Assembly (NCBI GenBank): GCA_018500075.1 | Contig: JAHBAN010000008.1 | Coordinates: forward strand, 1 to 54,404 | Direction of reading: 5' to 3' | Source of the DNA: Flavobacteriia bacterium | GTDB lineage: Bacteria > Bacteroidota > Bacteroidia > Flavobacteriales > Flavobacteriaceae | DNA length: 54,404 bases | In this document: positions 25,263-33,332 of the stretch, piece after piece | Layout of the letters: each line of letters starts with the position of its first letter | How positions within the stretch are numbered: the first letter of the stretch is position 1 | The notes under the pieces: generated by a model | Database searches by the model: none | What the model was told of the DNA's origin: nothing | What the model saw: only the letters and a program-made list of their open reading frames with translations | Program-made: the position numbers and the translations under genes

Positions 25263-26687
25263 ATGAGCACACGGTTTGATTATTTTGTTGTTTTTGCCGA
25301 GATGCGCACAGGCTCGAACTTTCTTGAGGCCAATATCAACAGCTTTCCGGCACTGCACTGTCTGGGCGAGGCGTTTAACCCGCATTTTATCGGATACCCC
25401 AATCGCGAGGACTGTCTTGGCGTGAGCGAAGAGGCGCGCAATCACGACCCTCTGGTGCTGATCGAGGCGGTGAAGGCGGCGCAGGGGCTGGCGGGCTTTC
25501 GCTTCTTTCATGACCACGAACCGCGTGTGCTTGAGACCGTCTTGACCGATCCGCGCTGTGCCAAGATTATTCTCACGCGCAACCCGGTGGAAAGCTATGT
25601 CAGCTGGAAAATCGCGCAGGAGACAGGGCAGTGGAAACTGACCAATGTTGCAAAGCGCAAAGACGCCAAGGCGGTTTTTGATGCCGAGGAATTTGGCACA
25701 CATCTTGAGGCGCTTCAGGCGTTTCAGCTGCGGCTTATGAAGGCGCTTCAGACCACGGGGCAAACCGCGTTTTATGTGGCCTATGAAGACTTGCAGGATG
25801 TCGACGTGATGAACGGTCTGGCCGCTTATCTGGAGCAGGATGACAGGCTTGAGCGACTTGACCGCAACTTGAAGCGCCAGAACCCCGAGCCGCTTTCCGA
25901 GAAAGTCGAGAATTTTGAGGAGATGGAGGCCGCGCTTGCCAAAACAGACCATTTCGGACTTGGACGGACCCCGAATTTTGAAGCGCGGCGCGGCGCGGCT
26001 GTGCCGAGCTATGTGGCCTGCGCAAAGACGCCGCTTTTGTTTTTGCCAGTGCGCTCGGCGCCCGAAGACGAGATATTGAGCTGGATGGCCGCGCCTGACG
26101 GCGTGACGGAGGACAGGCTTCAGAGCGGCTTTAGCCAGAAAACCCTGCGCCACTGGATGCGCGCCAACACAGGCCACCGCAGTTTTTGTGTGGTGCGCCA
26201 CCCGGCCCTGCGCGCGCATCGTGCCTTTTGTGAGCGGATCTTGAACAAAGGGCCGAAATGTTACCCCGAAATCAGGCGCACGCTGCGGCGGGTGCACAAG
26301 CTGCCGATTCCGAAAGAGGCGCCAGACGCGGGCTGGAGCCTTGCCGACCACCGCGCCGCCTTTTGTGCGTTTCTGGAGTTTGTCAAAGCGAACCTCTCTG
26401 ACCAGACCGCCGTGCGCGCTGATGCGGCTTGGGGCAGTCAGGCGGGCATATTGCAGGGCATGGGAAACTTTGCGCTGCCCGACTTTGTGCTTCGGGAGGA
26501 CGAGCTTGAGGCCTATCTGCCTGCTGTTGCCTTGCAAGTGGGTGTGATGCATGAGGCCACAGCGCCCGCGCCTGCGCCAGACACGCCCTATTGCCTCGAC
26601 CAGATTTATGACGACGACATCGAGGCGCGCGTGGCCGAGACCTACCAGCGCGACTATTTGGTTTTTGGCTTTGGGCGCTGGCGCTAG
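25263..26687 (+). CDS. Sulfotransferase family protein (NodH-like) with two sulfotransferase-like halves
   Basis: Sulfotransferases move sulfate from PAPS to a hydroxyl or amino group. The N-terminal half has the 5'-phosphosulfate loop VFAEMRTGSNFLEANI at about residues 10-25 and the 3'-phosphate region IILTRNPVESYVSWK near 99-114, as in NodH of rhizobia, and VAYEDLQDV near 173. The second half (about 250-474) has LFLPVRSAPEDE and FCVVRHPALRAHRAFCERIL near 305, which resembles a second, divergent sulfotransferase domain. It is the last gene of the glycan run, four bases after GT14, and ends three bases from the convergent ptsN. The acceptor is probably the glycan built by its neighbours; this is inferred. 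Confidence 0.87.
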   Translation: MSTRFDYFVVFAEMRTGSNFLEANINSFPALHCLGEAFNPHFIGYPNREDCLGVSEEARNHDPLVLIEAVKAAQGLAGFRFFHDHEPRVLETVLTDPRCAKIILTRNPVESYVSWKIAQETGQWKLTNVAKRKDAKAVFDAEEFGTHLEALQAFQLRLMKALQTTGQTAFYVAYEDLQDVDVMNGLAAYLEQDDRLERLDRNLKRQNPEPLSEKVENFEEMEAALAKTDHFGLGRTPNFEARRGAAVPSYVACAKTPLLFLPVRSAPEDEILSWMAAPDGVTEDRLQSGFSQKTLRHWMRANTGHRSFCVVRHPALRAHRAFCERILNKGPKCYPEIRRTLRRVHKLPIPKEAPDAGWSLADHRAAFCAFLEFVKANLSDQTAVRADAAWGSQAGILQGMGNFALPDFVLREDELEAYLPAVALQVGVMHEATAPAPAPDTPYCLDQIYDDDIEARVAETYQRDYLVFGFGRWR

Positions 26688-26690
26688 GGC

Positions 26691-27155
26691 TTAAGCGACC
26701 TGCTTGCTCACATCTTCGGTGATGATTGTGTAGAGCGTGCTGGCGTTCTTGTTGGAGCGGAGCTTGCCGCAGCGGGCAGCATCGCGCAACGCACGCGAGA
26801 CTTTGGCCAGTGCCTTGAGATGTTCTACGCCGGCATCACTTGGCGCAAAGAGCGCAAAGGCCAAATCGACCGGGAGCTTGTCAACTGCGTCAAAATCAAT
26901 CGGCTTTTCAAGCAACACAAAGACGCCAACCACTTTTTCTAGCCCGTCCACATGGGCGTGGGGCAATGCAACGCCATTGCCAACACCTGTAGGGCCAAGG
27001 CTTTCGCGCTCTTGAAGTGCGCGCACAGCAACGACAGGGTCTATCCCGTAAACAGCGCCGGCGGTTTCGCCCAGCTCTTGCAACAGGCGCTTTTTGCTCG
27101 AGGCAGAGGATAACACCCTGACTGCCTCGGGCTTTAGTAAAGAGGACATTTGCAT
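26691..27155 (-). CDS. ptsN: PTS IIA-like nitrogen regulatory protein
   Basis: PtsN (EIIA-Ntr) is the end acceptor of the nitrogen phosphotransferase system, which regulates rather than transports. The 154-residue protein has the phosphorylation site region GNGVALPHAHVD, with H66 the expected phospho-histidine. The fold is complete through KVSRALRDAA. It is downstream of hpf, 40 bases away on the same strand, an order common in proteobacteria. The partner NPr/HPr and EI-Ntr genes are outside this window. Confidence 0.95.
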   Translation of the reverse strand: MQMSSLLKPEAVRVLSSASSKKRLLQELGETAGAVYGIDPVVAVRALQERESLGPTGVGNGVALPHAHVDGLEKVVGVFVLLEKPIDFDAVDKLPVDLAFALFAPSDAGVEHLKALAKVSRALRDAARCGKLRSNKNASTLYTIITEDVSKQVA

Positions 27156-27195
27156 CGTTCGTCTACTGCTCCACAGACGCGACCGACTGCGCCTG

Positions 27196-27765
27196 TTATT
27201 TACCTGGGTCTATCCAGCCGATATTGCCATCTTCGCGGCGATACACGACGTTTAGGCCGTCTTTACTCTCGTTACGAAAAATCAGAACAGGAGATCCTGC
27301 AAGTTCCATTTGCATAACAGCTTCTCCGACGGAGAGCGATGGTATTTTTGTTTCCATCTCTGCAATGATCATGGGTTGAAGCGTATCTGGCTCCGAATCC
27401 TGACTTTCGTGATCCGAGGCGAGGATATACGAGGACGCTCCGAAAAGTTCAACCGGTTCCACCCGATCTTTATGATGGTCTTTCAGACGGCGCTTGTAGC
27501 GCCTCAGCTGCTTTTCCATTTTCTCGCAACAGCCGTCAAATGCGGCATAGATTTCATTGGCGCTGGCCTTGGCCGAGGCTGTGAGACCCGTCGAAAGATG
27601 CACGGTCGATTCACAGTTGAACTCGTGACCACTTTTGGAGAAAACAACGAGCGCTTCTGTGGGACGTTCGGCATATTTTGCGACGGCGGCCCCAAGCTCT
27701 TCTTTCACATGGGTTTGCAGTGCTTCCCCGATGTCGATTTGCTTTCCGCTGATTTGGTAGCGCAT
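27196..27765 (-). CDS. hpf: Long-form ribosome hibernation promoting factor
   Basis: HPF binds the 30S decoding region in stationary phase and dimerises 70S ribosomes. The 189-residue protein has the N-terminal S30AE domain (MRYQISGKQIDIGEALQTHVKEEL… FNCESTVHLSTGLTASAKASA, residues 1-100) and a C-terminal long-HPF dimerisation domain (PVLIFRNESKDGLNVVYRREDGNIGWIDP at 150-189). The start at 27765 has GAAGGAG upstream; a longer reading from 27819 lacks one. It lies between lptB (225 bases upstream) and ptsN. rpoN, which often sits between lptB and hpf in other proteobacteria, is absent here. Confidence 0.96.
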   Translation of the reverse strand: MRYQISGKQIDIGEALQTHVKEELGAAVAKYAERPTEALVVFSKSGHEFNCESTVHLSTGLTASAKASANEIYAAFDGCCEKMEKQLRRYKRRLKDHHKDRVEPVELFGASSYILASDHESQDSEPDTLQPMIIAEMETKIPSLSVGEAVMQMELAGSPVLIFRNESKDGLNVVYRREDGNIGWIDPGK

Positions 27766-27989
27766 CTTCTCTCCTTCACTCAATTGTATAGCCCAGCCCT
27801 GCGAGCGCATCTGCGGCACAGGATGAGGCGGTTATTATATTGAAATAGGGGTTGTTTTTGGTTTGAACAGAGCCGCTGCAAAAAATGCAGGTCACGCTAT
27901 TTTGTTCAGTGAGAAAACAAGATCCCATAGCCCATTTGAGGCTTTTGGGCGGGGGCTTGTCAACTGAAAGAGCGAATTGTCGCCAAAAT

Positions 27990-28757
27990 TCAGGAGATGC
28001 GGAAACTGTCGCCGAGATAGACGCGGCGGACATTCTCGTTTTCCACAACTTCGCTTGGTTTGCCCGACATCAGGACGGTTCCGTCGTGCAGAATATAGGC
28101 GCGATCGACGATTTCGAGCGTTTCGCGGACATTGTGATCTGTGATCAGAACGCCGATGCCGCGGGTTTTCAGATCGGCGACCAGCGTGCGGATATCGCCG
28201 ACCGAGATCGGATCGACGCCTGCGAACGGCTCGTCAAGCAGGAGATAGGAGGGGTTGGCCGCCAGACAGCGGGCAATTTCGACGCGCCGCCGCTCGCCGC
28301 CTGACAGGGCCATGGCAGGCGCACGGCGCAGATGCTCGATCGAAAACTCCGACAAAAGCTCTTCCAGCTTTTTGGCGCGTTCGCGCCTGTCTGGCTGAAC
28401 CACTTCGAGCACCGCGAGGATATTGTCTTCGACAGACAGGCCCCTGAAAATCGACATTTCTTGCGGTAGATAGCCGATTCCAAGCCGCGCGCGGCGATAC
28501 ATCGGCAGATCTGTCACATCGGTGCCATCCAGCAGAACGTGGCCGCCCTCGGCCTGAACCAGACCCGCGACAGTGTAAAATGTTGTTGTTTTTCCAGACC
28601 CGTTCGGCCCAAGCAATGCTACAACTTCGCCCCGCTTGAGCGACAGCGAGACATCCCGGATCACCGGGCGGCGCTTGTAACTTTTGCGCAGGTTGCGAAC
28701 TTCCAGGCCCTTTGAGCCTTCGGCAACAGACAGATTGGGCAGATTAGTTTTTGACAT
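27990..28757 (-). CDS. lptB: LPS export ABC transporter ATP-binding protein LptB
   Basis: LptB powers extraction of lipopolysaccharide from the inner membrane by LptFGC. The 255-residue ATPase has Walker A GPNGSGKTT near 54, the signature LSGGERRRVEIARCLA near 150, Walker B YLLLDEPFAGVDPI near 171 and a switch histidine in ITDHNVRETL. EMSIFRGLSVEDNILAVLE is typical of LptB. It overlaps lptA by 14 bases and completes the lptC-lptA-lptB operon. LptF and LptG are encoded elsewhere. Confidence 0.97.
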   Translation of the reverse strand: MSKTNLPNLSVAEGSKGLEVRNLRKSYKRRPVIRDVSLSLKRGEVVALLGPNGSGKTTTFYTVAGLVQAEGGHVLLDGTDVTDLPMYRRARLGIGYLPQEMSIFRGLSVEDNILAVLEVVQPDRRERAKKLEELLSEFSIEHLRRAPAMALSGGERRRVEIARCLAANPSYLLLDEPFAGVDPISVGDIRTLVADLKTRGIGVLITDHNVRETLEIVDRAYILHDGTVLMSGKPSEVVENENVRRVYLGDSFRIS

Positions 28758-29229
28758 TGAGCACCGTCTTCACGCGGCCTTCCATTTTGGCTGCGCCTGC
28801 ATTTGTATCGACCCGCATTTTATCGGCTGTGATCGCGGTGGTGCCCTGCACCAGCAGCACATTGCCCGACAGAAGAATGATACCTGAGGCGACGTTATAA
28901 TCTGCCTCTGCGGCCTCGGCGGCGTCTTCACCGCTCACAAGCGTGACCCCGCCAGACGCCTGCAGCCGAGCAATTCGGGAGCGGTCCGAATTATACAGAA
29001 TGCTCACGGAGGCGGCAGAAATACGCATTTCGCCCTGCCCGATCAGAACATTGCCAGCCAGAACAGCGGAGCCTGTGGTCTGGTTGATATCCATCGTGTC
29101 GGCAGAGACTTCGACAGGCGCGCCGCTGTCTTGCTTGAGATTGCCAAACGCGATGTTTGCGCCTTGTGACGCAACAGGGCCGGCAAGCACAGCGCAAAGC
29201 GAGGCAACAATGAAAAAGCCAATACGCAC
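28744..29229 (-). CDS. lptA: LptA/OstA-type periplasmic LPS bridge protein
   Basis: LptA forms the periplasmic bridge that carries LPS from LptC to LptD. The 161-residue protein has a signal peptide (RIGFFIVASLCAVLAGPVAS) and an OstA-like beta-jellyroll: PVEVSADTMDINQTTGSAVLAGNVLIGQGEMRI is the characteristic start, with later repeats of VLSGNVLLVQGTTAITADKMRVD type. It lies 4 bases after lptC and overlaps lptB by 14 bases. The size is normal. Confidence 0.94.
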   Translation of the reverse strand: MRIGFFIVASLCAVLAGPVASQGANIAFGNLKQDSGAPVEVSADTMDINQTTGSAVLAGNVLIGQGEMRISAASVSILYNSDRSRIARLQASGGVTLVSGEDAAEAAEADYNVASGIILLSGNVLLVQGTTAITADKMRVDTNAGAAKMEGRVKTVLNVKN

Positions 29230-29233
29230 AGTT

Positions 29234-29848
29234 CTATTCCTTATCGTTCACAGGTGTATATACCAGCTTCACACCGTTTTTTAGCAAAATATGCGCTTCT
29301 TTTTCCCCCTTGGGAACCTCAAGCGTCATTTGACCCGCCGTCACCGTAAAGCCCGGCCCTGCACCCGCCACCTGACCCAAGCTTCCGGCGTTCAAATCGG
29401 TCAGGCTGAGGACCAGCTTTTGCGCTGTGAACTGGTAGCCTGTTGTTGTTGTCGCAAAAACCTCACCCGAAAGAACAAGCGTTTGCTCGGCTGGATTGTG
29501 CAGCGCCATATCGGCGGATAAATCAACTCTCTGGCCCGAGGTAAGCTTGATCTGCGCGGTGACGTCTTGCGCTTCCAGCAGGCTGGGATCGTCTGTGTTT
29601 TGGCGCGCAAGGTCCGCACGCAGCGAGATCAGATCGCCCCGCGGCGTGACGCCAAAAACCTCGGGCTGGGATATTTGTTGTGTTTGGGTGCGCTCTGCAA
29701 GATCGCTCTCGGAAAACGGAATGGTGGCGACAGGATCAACGCTTTTGGACAGCAAAAACAGTGTCGAAAGCATACCAAGCGCAATCACTGGCAAGATAAT
29801 TTTTGCCCATGCCACCAATTTTGTATGCCTGTCGATCCGGCTTTGCAT
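29234..29848 (-). CDS. lptC: LPS export protein LptC
   Basis: LptC is a membrane-anchored periplasmic protein that receives LPS from LptFGB and passes it to LptA. The 204-residue protein has one N-terminal transmembrane segment (AKIILPVIALGMLSTLFLL, about residues 15-33) and a beta-jellyroll body with YQFTAQKLVLSL and LTSGQRVDLSADMALHNPAE-type segments. It precedes lptA by 4 bases in the lpt operon and follows the RNase D-type gene by 30 bases. LptC is poorly conserved, so the name rests partly on context. Confidence 0.88.
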   Translation of the reverse strand: MQSRIDRHTKLVAWAKIILPVIALGMLSTLFLLSKSVDPVATIPFSESDLAERTQTQQISQPEVFGVTPRGDLISLRADLARQNTDDPSLLEAQDVTAQIKLTSGQRVDLSADMALHNPAEQTLVLSGEVFATTTTGYQFTAQKLVLSLTDLNAGSLGQVAGAGPGFTVTAGQMTLEVPKGEKEAHILLKNGVKLVYTPVNDKE

Positions 29849-29878
29849 CTGTTCGCAACCCTCCTGCGCTTGTGCGCA

Positions 29879-30493
29879 TTACGCGTGTGCGAAAATATCG
29901 GTTTCGGGCCAACCTTCCAGATCAAGCAGGGCGCGCGTGGGAAGAAAGCGGAAACACGCTTGCGCAAGCTCGTCACGGCCCTCGCGCGCGAGCATCACAT
30001 CGAGCTTTTCGCGCAGCTTGTGAAGGTGCAAGACATCAGAGGCGGCATAGTCGATCTGCGCTTTGGTCAGGGTATCTGCGCCCCAATCAGAGCTTTGCTG
30101 CTGCTTGGAGATGTCTTCGTTGAGAAGCTCTTGCAACAGGTTTTTCAGGCCGTGGCGGTCGGTATAGGTCCGCACCAGACGGCTGGCGATCTTGGTGCAA
30201 TAGACCGGCGCTGTGAGCGCGCCAAACGTATTTTGCAGCGCGGCAATATCAAAGCGGCCAAAATGAAAAAGCTTGAGCACATCGGGGTTTGTCAGCATGG
30301 CGCATAGATTGGGGGCGTCTGTCTGGCCCTGAGCAATCTGGACAAGATGCGCATTTCCATCACCAGAAGACATCTGAACCACACAGAGCCTGTCACGGTT
30401 GGGATGCAGACCCATTGTCTCGCAATCAATCGCCACAACAGGGCCAAGATCAAGGCCATCAGGGAGGTCGTTTTTATATAGGTGGTTGGTCAT
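29879..30493 (-). CDS. rnd: RNase D-type 3'-5' exonuclease
   Basis: DEDDy exonucleases of the RNase D group trim RNA 3' ends such as tRNA precursors. The 204-residue protein holds only the exonuclease domain: ExoI AIDCETMGL near residue 20, ExoII LKLFHFGRFDIAAL near 82, and ExoIII DYAASDVLHLHKLREKL near 150 with the catalytic Tyr. The HRDC domains of full RNase D are missing, as in the short alphaproteobacterial form. The start at 30493 has AGAGGA upstream and is preferred over 30559. It heads the lptC-lptA-lptB operon. Confidence 0.9.
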   Translation of the reverse strand: MTNHLYKNDLPDGLDLGPVVAIDCETMGLHPNRDRLCVVQMSSGDGNAHLVQIAQGQTDAPNLCAMLTNPDVLKLFHFGRFDIAALQNTFGALTAPVYCTKIASRLVRTYTDRHGLKNLLQELLNEDISKQQQSSDWGADTLTKAQIDYAASDVLHLHKLREKLDVMLAREGRDELAQACFRFLPTRALLDLEGWPETDIFAHA

Positions 30494-30730
30494 GTCATTC
30501 CTCTGGGGTTCTGCAGGAATGGCGCCCGGCAAAAGAGCTCCAGCTTCGCAATTTTCCATGCAGTGTTAGAGCCATAACGAGATGGCCTCAAGGCAAAATG
30601 GTCTGGCAGAGAGTCTATCACGACAGTCAAACGCACCGCGCCGTGGCGGCTTGGATGTTGAACTTGCCTTCAAACTTTAGAGAACATAAATAGAACTCAA
30701 ACATCGCTGTGGTGCGGAACAGAAAGATGC

Positions 30731-32083
30731 GTGAACAAGATGCAGCCCTCAAATTTAACCGTCGGTAGTATATGCTCAGGTATTGAGGCTGCGAGTGTTG
30801 CATGGGCAGATATCGGCTTCACATTTGAGTGGTTCTCCGAAATTTCAGATTTTCCTTCAAAAGTCTTGGCTCAAAGGTACCCGCAAATCCCGAACCTTGG
30901 CGATATGAGTCACATTTCAGAGATGTTGATATCTGGCGCCATAAATTCTCCCGACGTGATATGCGCAGGCACCCCATGCCAGTCCTTTTCTGTGGCCGGA
31001 TGGATGAGCGGCCTAACAGACCTGAGGGGCAATCTCACGCTTGAATTTGTAGAAATCATTAAAGCAAATGACGCCGTTCGCAAAATATCAGGACAGCCAC
31101 GCTCGATCGTCTTTTGGGAGAATGTGGAAGGCGTTCTTCGTGATAAAACAAACGCGTTTGGATGTTTGCTATCTTCGTTGCTCGGGGTTCAAAACGAAAT
31201 TAGACCTCGCAATGGTTGGCCCAAAGCTGGAATGGCGCGCGGCCCTGAAAGAACTGTTGCCTGGCGAGTCCTTGACGCAAAATACTTTGGATTGCCGCAA
31301 CAACGGCGCCGGCTGTATTTGGTTGCTGGAGGTCCTGATTTATCGCCCGAGAACATCTTATTTGAGCGTCATGAGGGCATTGGTTTACCGAACTATCCTG
31401 CAAGTGAGTTGAATTTCACATTAAATGGTCACTCATTTGAAGTGTTTCGCTCCTATACTGATTGTCTATATGCGGCCTATGGAACAAAATGGAATGGCAA
31501 TGCCGCTGCTTACAATGGGTCTCTATTTGTCTGTCAAAACGATCGACTCAGGAGGCTAACACCTTTGGAGTGTGAGCGGATAATGGGATTTCCCGATGGC
31601 TATACAAAAATAGAGAAGGCTAAGCCGACGGCGCGATATCAAGCGATAGGAAACAGCTGGTCTGTTCCGGTTGTTCGTTGGCTTGGAAACCGAGTGACGC
31701 AGCAATTGGCAAAGACTCACCACGATCCCGCTATTGATATTCCAGACGACTATAGGATTTTCGTCGATAAAAATGTGGAGATATTTGGCCTCCAGGACGA
31801 CCCGTTTTGGATAGACAGTGACCGCTACCTGAATTGTTCTCCTGTTCCTTCGAAGGCCACCATTGGTAATCTGAGAGATATTGTTGATCCCGAAGCGGAT
31901 GAAAAATTTTACTTAACACCCGTAGGCTGCAAAGGCATCCTTCGTCGCCGTGCAGAGCGGAATTTAAGAATTAATCCTTTGTTAGAGGAAAGGCTAATTC
32001 GGATATCTTCACAATGGTCAGATGAGAAAATTGAAGCAATTTCCAAAATACAGCCGAGGGGTAGATTTGGCCGCTTAGCTTAG
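30731..32083 (+). CDS. DNA (cytosine-5) methyltransferase, phage type
   Basis: This enzyme methylates cytosine C5 within a recognition sequence. The 450-residue protein has the core motifs in order: I (SICSGIEAASVAW), IV (AGTPCQSFSVAG, catalytic Cys near 83), VI (FWENVEGVL near 130), VIII (PQQRRRLYLV), IX (LRRLTPLECERIMGFPDGYT) and X (RYQAIGNSW). The C-terminal part YLTPVGCKGILRRRAERNLRINPLL is typical of phage-borne Dcm proteins. The target site cannot be read. It is convergent with a broken HNH nuclease gene and lies in A+T-rich DNA, so it is probably horizontally acquired. The GTG start is weakly supported; ATG at 30740 is an alternative. Confidence 0.93.
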   Translation: MNKMQPSNLTVGSICSGIEAASVAWADIGFTFEWFSEISDFPSKVLAQRYPQIPNLGDMSHISEMLISGAINSPDVICAGTPCQSFSVAGWMSGLTDLRGNLTLEFVEIIKANDAVRKISGQPRSIVFWENVEGVLRDKTNAFGCLLSSLLGVQNEIRPRNGWPKAGMARGPERTVAWRVLDAKYFGLPQQRRRLYLVAGGPDLSPENILFERHEGIGLPNYPASELNFTLNGHSFEVFRSYTDCLYAAYGTKWNGNAAAYNGSLFVCQNDRLRRLTPLECERIMGFPDGYTKIEKAKPTARYQAIGNSWSVPVVRWLGNRVTQQLAKTHHDPAIDIPDDYRIFVDKNVEIFGLQDDPFWIDSDRYLNCSPVPSKATIGNLRDIVDPEADEKFYLTPVGCKGILRRRAERNLRINPLLEERLIRISSQWSDEKIEAISKIQPRGRFGRLA

Positions 32084-32106
32084 TGAATAATTATTTTTGG
32101 CAGTGA

Positions 32107-32997
32107 TTATGTTAATTTTCTTTCCAAGGCTTTGCGCCACTTCTGAATATCATACCATCCACAACCAATGCAGCCTTTTTCCGCAGCCTTGCCGTTTTTG
32201 GGAAACCGCATATCCCAAGCTTCAACCCCGTGATAAAAGAAATCTATTCCAAAAATCTTCCCTCTAACCCCCGATTGGTAACAGGATCGGCATACTTCTC
32301 TTTTTTGCTGATTTCGTTGATTTGACAAAAGCTGGAAATCATTCACGATCTCGGCATCCGAGAGATCGTTCAGGCTCTCCCTTCTGGTCTCATGATCCCA
32401 TCATATTTCGGGAAACTTGTGATCAGGAAGCAGCCCCTCCTTTCGGCCCACCTTGCCTTCGAATGCGTCGTAGCTTTTGAGAAGTCTAATGATCCTATTT
32501 CGTGTATCGGAAGACCATTTCTCATAGCCCGAGACTCCACCCCGCTTTAGCGGCAATAACATCAAATGTGTTTTATTGGCGTTACATTGCTTACAACTAC
32601 GGCTTGTGTCGGTTGCCAAAGTATAGCCAAACTCCTTTAGGTCTTGAATTCTTCGCGCCCAATTTGGGTTGGTGGGAAGTTCGCACCCGACACACACCCA
32701 GCGCGGCGTACCCGACAAGACATCAAAGAACGCCTTAGTTGTTGTCGCACCCGGTTTACTCTTCCAGAACTTTGCTTGTTCTTCCTGCCATTGCGCCCAG
32801 CTGTTCGGATTTAATTCCTCATAAACTTCAGCCAAATACTTATCTATTTTGGTGTCAGGAATGTCTGTTCCAGTTCTCCGATATTCAATTGGAATTGATA
32901 ACTCTAATTCCAAATTCGGGTAAGAAAAAACAACATCTACGTACCGTTCTGACGCCTTACTGTGAGACCTTGTTAGAAGACGCTGAACCTTTTGCAC
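32107..32997 (-). pseudogene. HNH restriction-type endonuclease gene interrupted by an in-frame TGA
   Basis: The minus strand carries one 297-codon frame interrupted only at codon 199 (TGA, complement of 32401-32403). Before it come WVCVGCE and SCKQCNANKTH zinc-type pairs and LLPDHKFPEI. After it come WDHETRRESLNDLSDAE, NDFQLLSNQRNQQKREVCRSC and WDMRFPKNG. Together these make an HNH nuclease whose DHKFPEI-R-WD motif would need Arg (CGA) where TGA stands, a single C-to-T change. The start is GTG with GAAGGA upstream. It faces the methyltransferase across 23 bases, as a restriction-modification pair would. The N-terminal fragment keeps only part of the HNH site and is probably inactive. A sequencing error remains possible. 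Confidence 0.82.
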
Positions 32998-33332
32998 CCA
33001 ATATCCTTCGTTTATCGCTTATCAATAGAACAAAGCCTCACCATTTTTGGTCAGCTCGCTGAGGTGTCTTTTGCACCATGTGAAAACGTTACGTCCCGAG
33101 AAGTTGGGTGTCAAATACCGCAAGCTCGCGCCCAAAATGAAAGCGGCGAGAGTGAATTATCTGCATATGTATCTGCGGGCAGCGGAGGGGGTGTGGTTTG
33201 TTTCAGCCCTGAACCGACTTTTAAATGCTGCTTGCATTATCGCACTCTTTCGCCCCAAGGCGGAGGGGTGAGTGGGTAGCGGCCAAACAGTCGGGCCGTC
33301 TTTTGCGCCAGGTTGTTTCTTGCATCGGCGCG
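32998..33332. other. 335-base gap at the right edge of the restriction-modification island
   Basis: I see no convincing gene here. Frames such as 33047-33271 (+) lack a ribosome-binding site and family resemblance. A weak hairpin, CGGCC at 33280-33284 with GGCCG at 33294-33298 followed by TCTTTT, could be a plus-strand terminator but no plus-strand gene is near. The base composition changes across the gap from A+T-rich to the GC-rich RND pump gene, so it probably holds the insertion junction. I found no flanking direct repeat or integrase. Confidence 0.5.

Noticed and set aside
25152..26552. 466-codon minus-strand frame opposite the sulfotransferase
   Set aside because: No motifs or start site; opposite a well-supported gene.
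27834..27839. TATAAT on the minus strand before hpf as a promoter
   Set aside because: The -10 match is perfect but no acceptable -35 hexamer occurs at 15-19 bases, so it is not listed as a feature.
27776..28048. 90-codon minus-strand frame between lptB and hpf
   Set aside because: It begins inside lptB without a ribosome-binding site and resembles no family; the gap more likely holds hpf regulation.
32401..32403. TGA read as selenocysteine or programmed readthrough in the HNH gene
   Set aside because: The position needs arginine in the conserved motif; no selenium or readthrough signal is evident. Simple nonsense mutation is the better explanation.
33047..33271. 74-codon frame right of the island
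   Set aside because: No ribosome site, no recognisable domain, and neighbouring frames are equally open.
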